Positions 6,770 to 7,887 of a DNA stretch of 7,887 nucleotides are shown piece after piece (position 1 is the stretch's first letter; each line of letters opens with the position of its first letter). Source of the stretch: Gammaproteobacteria bacterium. GTDB lineage: Bacteria; Pseudomonadota; Gammaproteobacteria; SZUA-229. The position numbers and the translations under genes are program-made. Below the pieces are notes generated by a model. It was not told where the DNA came from. It saw only the letters and a list, made by a program, of their open reading frames with translations, and did no database searches. The stretch lies in assembly GCA_029880105.1 (NCBI GenBank), contig JAOUPA010000092.1:1-7887 (forward strand), written 5' to 3'.

Positions 6770-7025
6770 TTCCACTTGCAGCACTTAACCTCAACTCTTA
6801 TCATGTGAGCCATAAATTTACCCATATCAGCGGTGCTATATGACCAAAATAATTTAACACCGCCTCGCCTGTGTCTTTGTCTCGAATTACTGCACAGGAT
6901 TTTCATTAACAATGAGTATAAATAATTATTGTTACGCTGGTGTTCGCTATTTCATTATTATTTTCAACTTATAACAAGCAGGATTTAGCAACTTTGAGCA
7001 CTGACAATATAACTTTGAGCACCCC
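6770..7025. other. AT-rich intergenic region before the UPF0126 gene
   Basis: This 256-base spacer carries no credible reading frame. It holds a loose inverted repeat GCGGTG/CACCGC (6830-6835 and 6858-6863), an AACAAT/ATTGTT pair (6908-6913 and 6928-6933) flanking TATAAA, a -10-like TATAAC (6970-6975), and a tandem 12-base repeat at its end. None has a clear matching -35 or U-run, so I see neither a certain terminator for the TatD gene nor a certain promoter for the next one. Confidence 0.5.
6990..7022. repeat. 12-base direct repeat abutting a start codon, 21-base period
   Basis: AACTTTGAGCAC occurs exactly twice, at 6990-7001 and 7011-7022, separated by TGACAATAT. The spacing of 21 bases is two helical turns. 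The second copy ends 3 bases before the ATG of the UPF0126 gene and supplies its only Shine-Dalgarno-like bases (GAG, 7017-7019). It may be a protein-binding site overlapping the translation start or a small tandem duplication. Confidence 0.75.
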
Positions 7026-7661
7026 ATGAATCTTCACCCAACCCCAGCCCTGCTAGACAGTCTCTACTGGATTACCTTCGTCGCGGTTATTGTTTCATCC
7101 ACCTCGGGTGTTTTAAAGGCGGGTTTCAAGCAGTTTGACCTGTTTGGCGTGATTATTATTGCTATCGCCACCGGGCTTGGTGGTGGCTCTCTACGTGACA
7201 TGCTGCTCGACCGTGAAGTTTTCTGGATTCGAGACCAGGCCTTTTTTATTGCTTCGCTGGTGAGCGCGATCACCATTTTTGTCACTGCGCGACTGGTCGC
7301 CATTCCCCAGAAATTTTTCCTTATTCCTGATGCTGCTGGCCTGGCAACCTTCGCTGTCGCTGGCACACTGGTTTCACTGATGTTCGATGCGCCCTGGCTG
7401 GTAGCAAGTTTTATGGGTGTGATGACCGGCACAATGGGTGGTATTTTTCGTGATGTCTTATCTAATGAGCAGCCGGTGGTATTCCAGAGCCCACTCTATG
7501 CCACAGTATCCTGGGCAGGCTCATTACTGCTGATTGCCTTATTGCAGCTACAGGTTGATGTGACCCTGGCCTGTATCATTTCGGGCCTGAGTATCTTTTT
7601 CACCCGCCTGCTGGCCCTCTATTACAATATTAGCCTGCCAAGATTCCGCTTTAAACAATGA
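7026..7661 (+). CDS. TRIC/UPF0126 family membrane protein (YicG-like)
   Basis: A 211-residue inner-membrane protein with about seven hydrophobic helices built as two repeats of a three-helix unit plus a final helix, as in prokaryotic TRIC (trimeric intracellular cation) channels. Each repeat carries the family's glycine-rich motif: GLGGGSLRDMLL (50-61) and GTMGGIFRDVL (135-145). FDLFGVII (37-44) and the second-half PLYATVSWAG (156-165) also match E. coli YicG. Structurally studied bacterial homologues form trimeric K+/Na+-permeable channels, and some family members have been proposed as glycine transporters; the function here is open. The start ATG at 7026 has a poor ribosome binding site but gives the usual N-terminus. 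The stop is followed by a short AT-rich spacer without a clear terminator. No functional link to phosphoribulokinase is evident beyond proximity. Confidence 0.92.
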   Translation: MNLHPTPALLDSLYWITFVAVIVSSTSGVLKAGFKQFDLFGVIIIAIATGLGGGSLRDMLLDREVFWIRDQAFFIASLVSAITIFVTARLVAIPQKFFLIPDAAGLATFAVAGTLVSLMFDAPWLVASFMGVMTGTMGGIFRDVLSNEQPVVFQSPLYATVSWAGSLLLIALLQLQVDVTLACIISGLSIFFTRLLALYYNISLPRFRFKQ

Positions 7662-7731
7662 TCGTAATCAAGTTATCATTCGCCATATTCATTCTCGCTC
7701 TTTATTTCTAATCAAAAACCTCCTGTTTGGC

Positions 7732-7737
7732 TATACT
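7732..7737 (+). promoter_or_regulatory. Candidate -10 element of the last gene
   Basis: TATACT matches five of six -10 consensus bases and lies about 40 bases before the ATG at 7779. No good -35 is seen at 16-18 bases upstream (around 7708-7715). The position between one gene's stop and the next gene's ribosome binding site makes a promoter likely. Confidence 0.5.
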
Positions 7738-7778
7738 TGGGCTAGAACCTGGTATCTCCATTTAAAAAAGGTCGACAT

Positions 7779-7887
7779 ATGTTTTCATCCAACACGAATA
7801 TGCAATCGATTGTCAGTAACTTTCACATTGACAATATGATGCGCTACAGCAAGTTTGTGCCTCGCCTATATAATCTTTGCCGTTCAC
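7779..7887 (+). CDS. 5' end of an unidentified gene, possibly LCIB/C carbonic-anhydrase-like
   Basis: An open frame starts at ATG 7779 and runs off the window after 36 codons. AAAAAAGG (7764-7771) sits 7 bases upstream, a good ribosome binding site; an in-frame TAG at 7743 blocks a longer start. The visible N-terminus contains MQSIVSNFHIDNMMRY followed by SKFVPRLYNLCRS. It has no signal peptide or membrane segment and looks soluble. From memory the NFH...Y...V.RLYN pattern resembles the N-terminal part of LCIB/C-type proteins (beta-carbonic-anhydrase-like, linked to low-CO2 response in Chlamydomonas, with bacterial relatives), and the neighbourhood fits. The catalytic residues would lie beyond the window, so this remains a hypothesis; that it is a real gene start is much more certain than its identity. 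Confidence 0.7.
   Translation, partial: MFSSNTNMQSIVSNFHIDNMMRYSKFVPRLYNLCRS

Noticed and set aside
6830..6863. GCGGTG/CACCGC inverted repeat as a terminator for the TatD-family gene
   Set aside because: The stem is only 6 bp with a 22-base loop and no U-run follows.
7064..7432. 122-codon minus-strand open frame opposite the UPF0126 gene
   Set aside because: It is the antisense of a convincing two-repeat TRIC protein and has no motif or ribosome binding site of its own.
6990..7837. Similarity of 6990-7010 to 7818-7837 (AACTTT, 5-6 bases, TGACAATAT)
   Set aside because: The likeness does not extend to either side and the second copy is ordinary coding sequence. Given the number of comparable pairs in the window, chance is a sufficient explanation, although a remnant duplication of the last gene's start cannot be wholly excluded.
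1..7887. tRNA, rRNA, CRISPR array, insertion sequence or attachment site
   Set aside because: No cloverleaf, repeat-spacer array, transposase-like frame or terminal inverted repeats with target duplications were seen on reading both strands.

Overview
The window reads as chromosomal DNA from an autotrophic gammaproteobacterium, possibly a sulfur oxidiser or similar chemolithoautotroph. The basis is a class I (bacterial) phosphoribulokinase of the Calvin-Benson-Bassham cycle, a BicA-like SulP bicarbonate-type transporter just upstream of it, the common proteobacterial thiG-trmB pair, and typical gammaproteobacterial housekeeping proteins (YjjV-type TatD hydrolase, YicG/UPF0126 membrane protein). 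Base composition is moderate. No RuBisCO, carboxysome gene, mobile element, tRNA, rRNA or CRISPR is visible.

Layout, left to right. (1) 1-1155: the 3' end of thiG (thiazole synthase), then trmB (tRNA m7G46 methyltransferase) six bases later, closed by a strong bidirectional terminator that contains the trmB stop codon. (2) 1174-4878: two divergent SulP-family anion transporters. The left one (minus strand) is a general SulP/STAS permease with an acidic Glu-Ala-rich tail. The right one (plus strand) closely resembles cyanobacterial BicA. They share a roughly 175-base AT-rich control region with a perfect -10 hexamer and an imperfect palindrome. (3) 4878-5960: a spacer with two mutually exclusive hairpins, then phosphoribulokinase (cbbP) with a strong ribosome binding site and a near-perfect terminator. 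(4) 5996-6769: a TatD-family metal hydrolase, perhaps on a very short leader. (5) 6770-7661: an AT-rich spacer ending in a 12-base direct repeat with 21-base periodicity, then a TRIC/UPF0126 seven-helix membrane protein. (6) 7732-7887: a good -10 element, a ribosome binding site and the first 36 codons of a gene that runs off the window.

Functional reading: SulP transporters supply inorganic carbon in cyanobacteria (BicA) and in some chemolithoautotrophs. Phosphoribulokinase makes the CO2 acceptor ribulose 1,5-bisphosphate. Their adjacency suggests a small inorganic-carbon uptake and fixation island. The two transporters carry different acidic residues at the presumed ion site (Glu on the left, Asp on the right), which suggests different coupling ions. 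The truncated last gene has an N-terminus that, from memory and by pattern only, resembles the LCIB/C beta-carbonic-anhydrase-like family. If confirmed, that would add CO2/bicarbonate interconversion to the neighbourhood.
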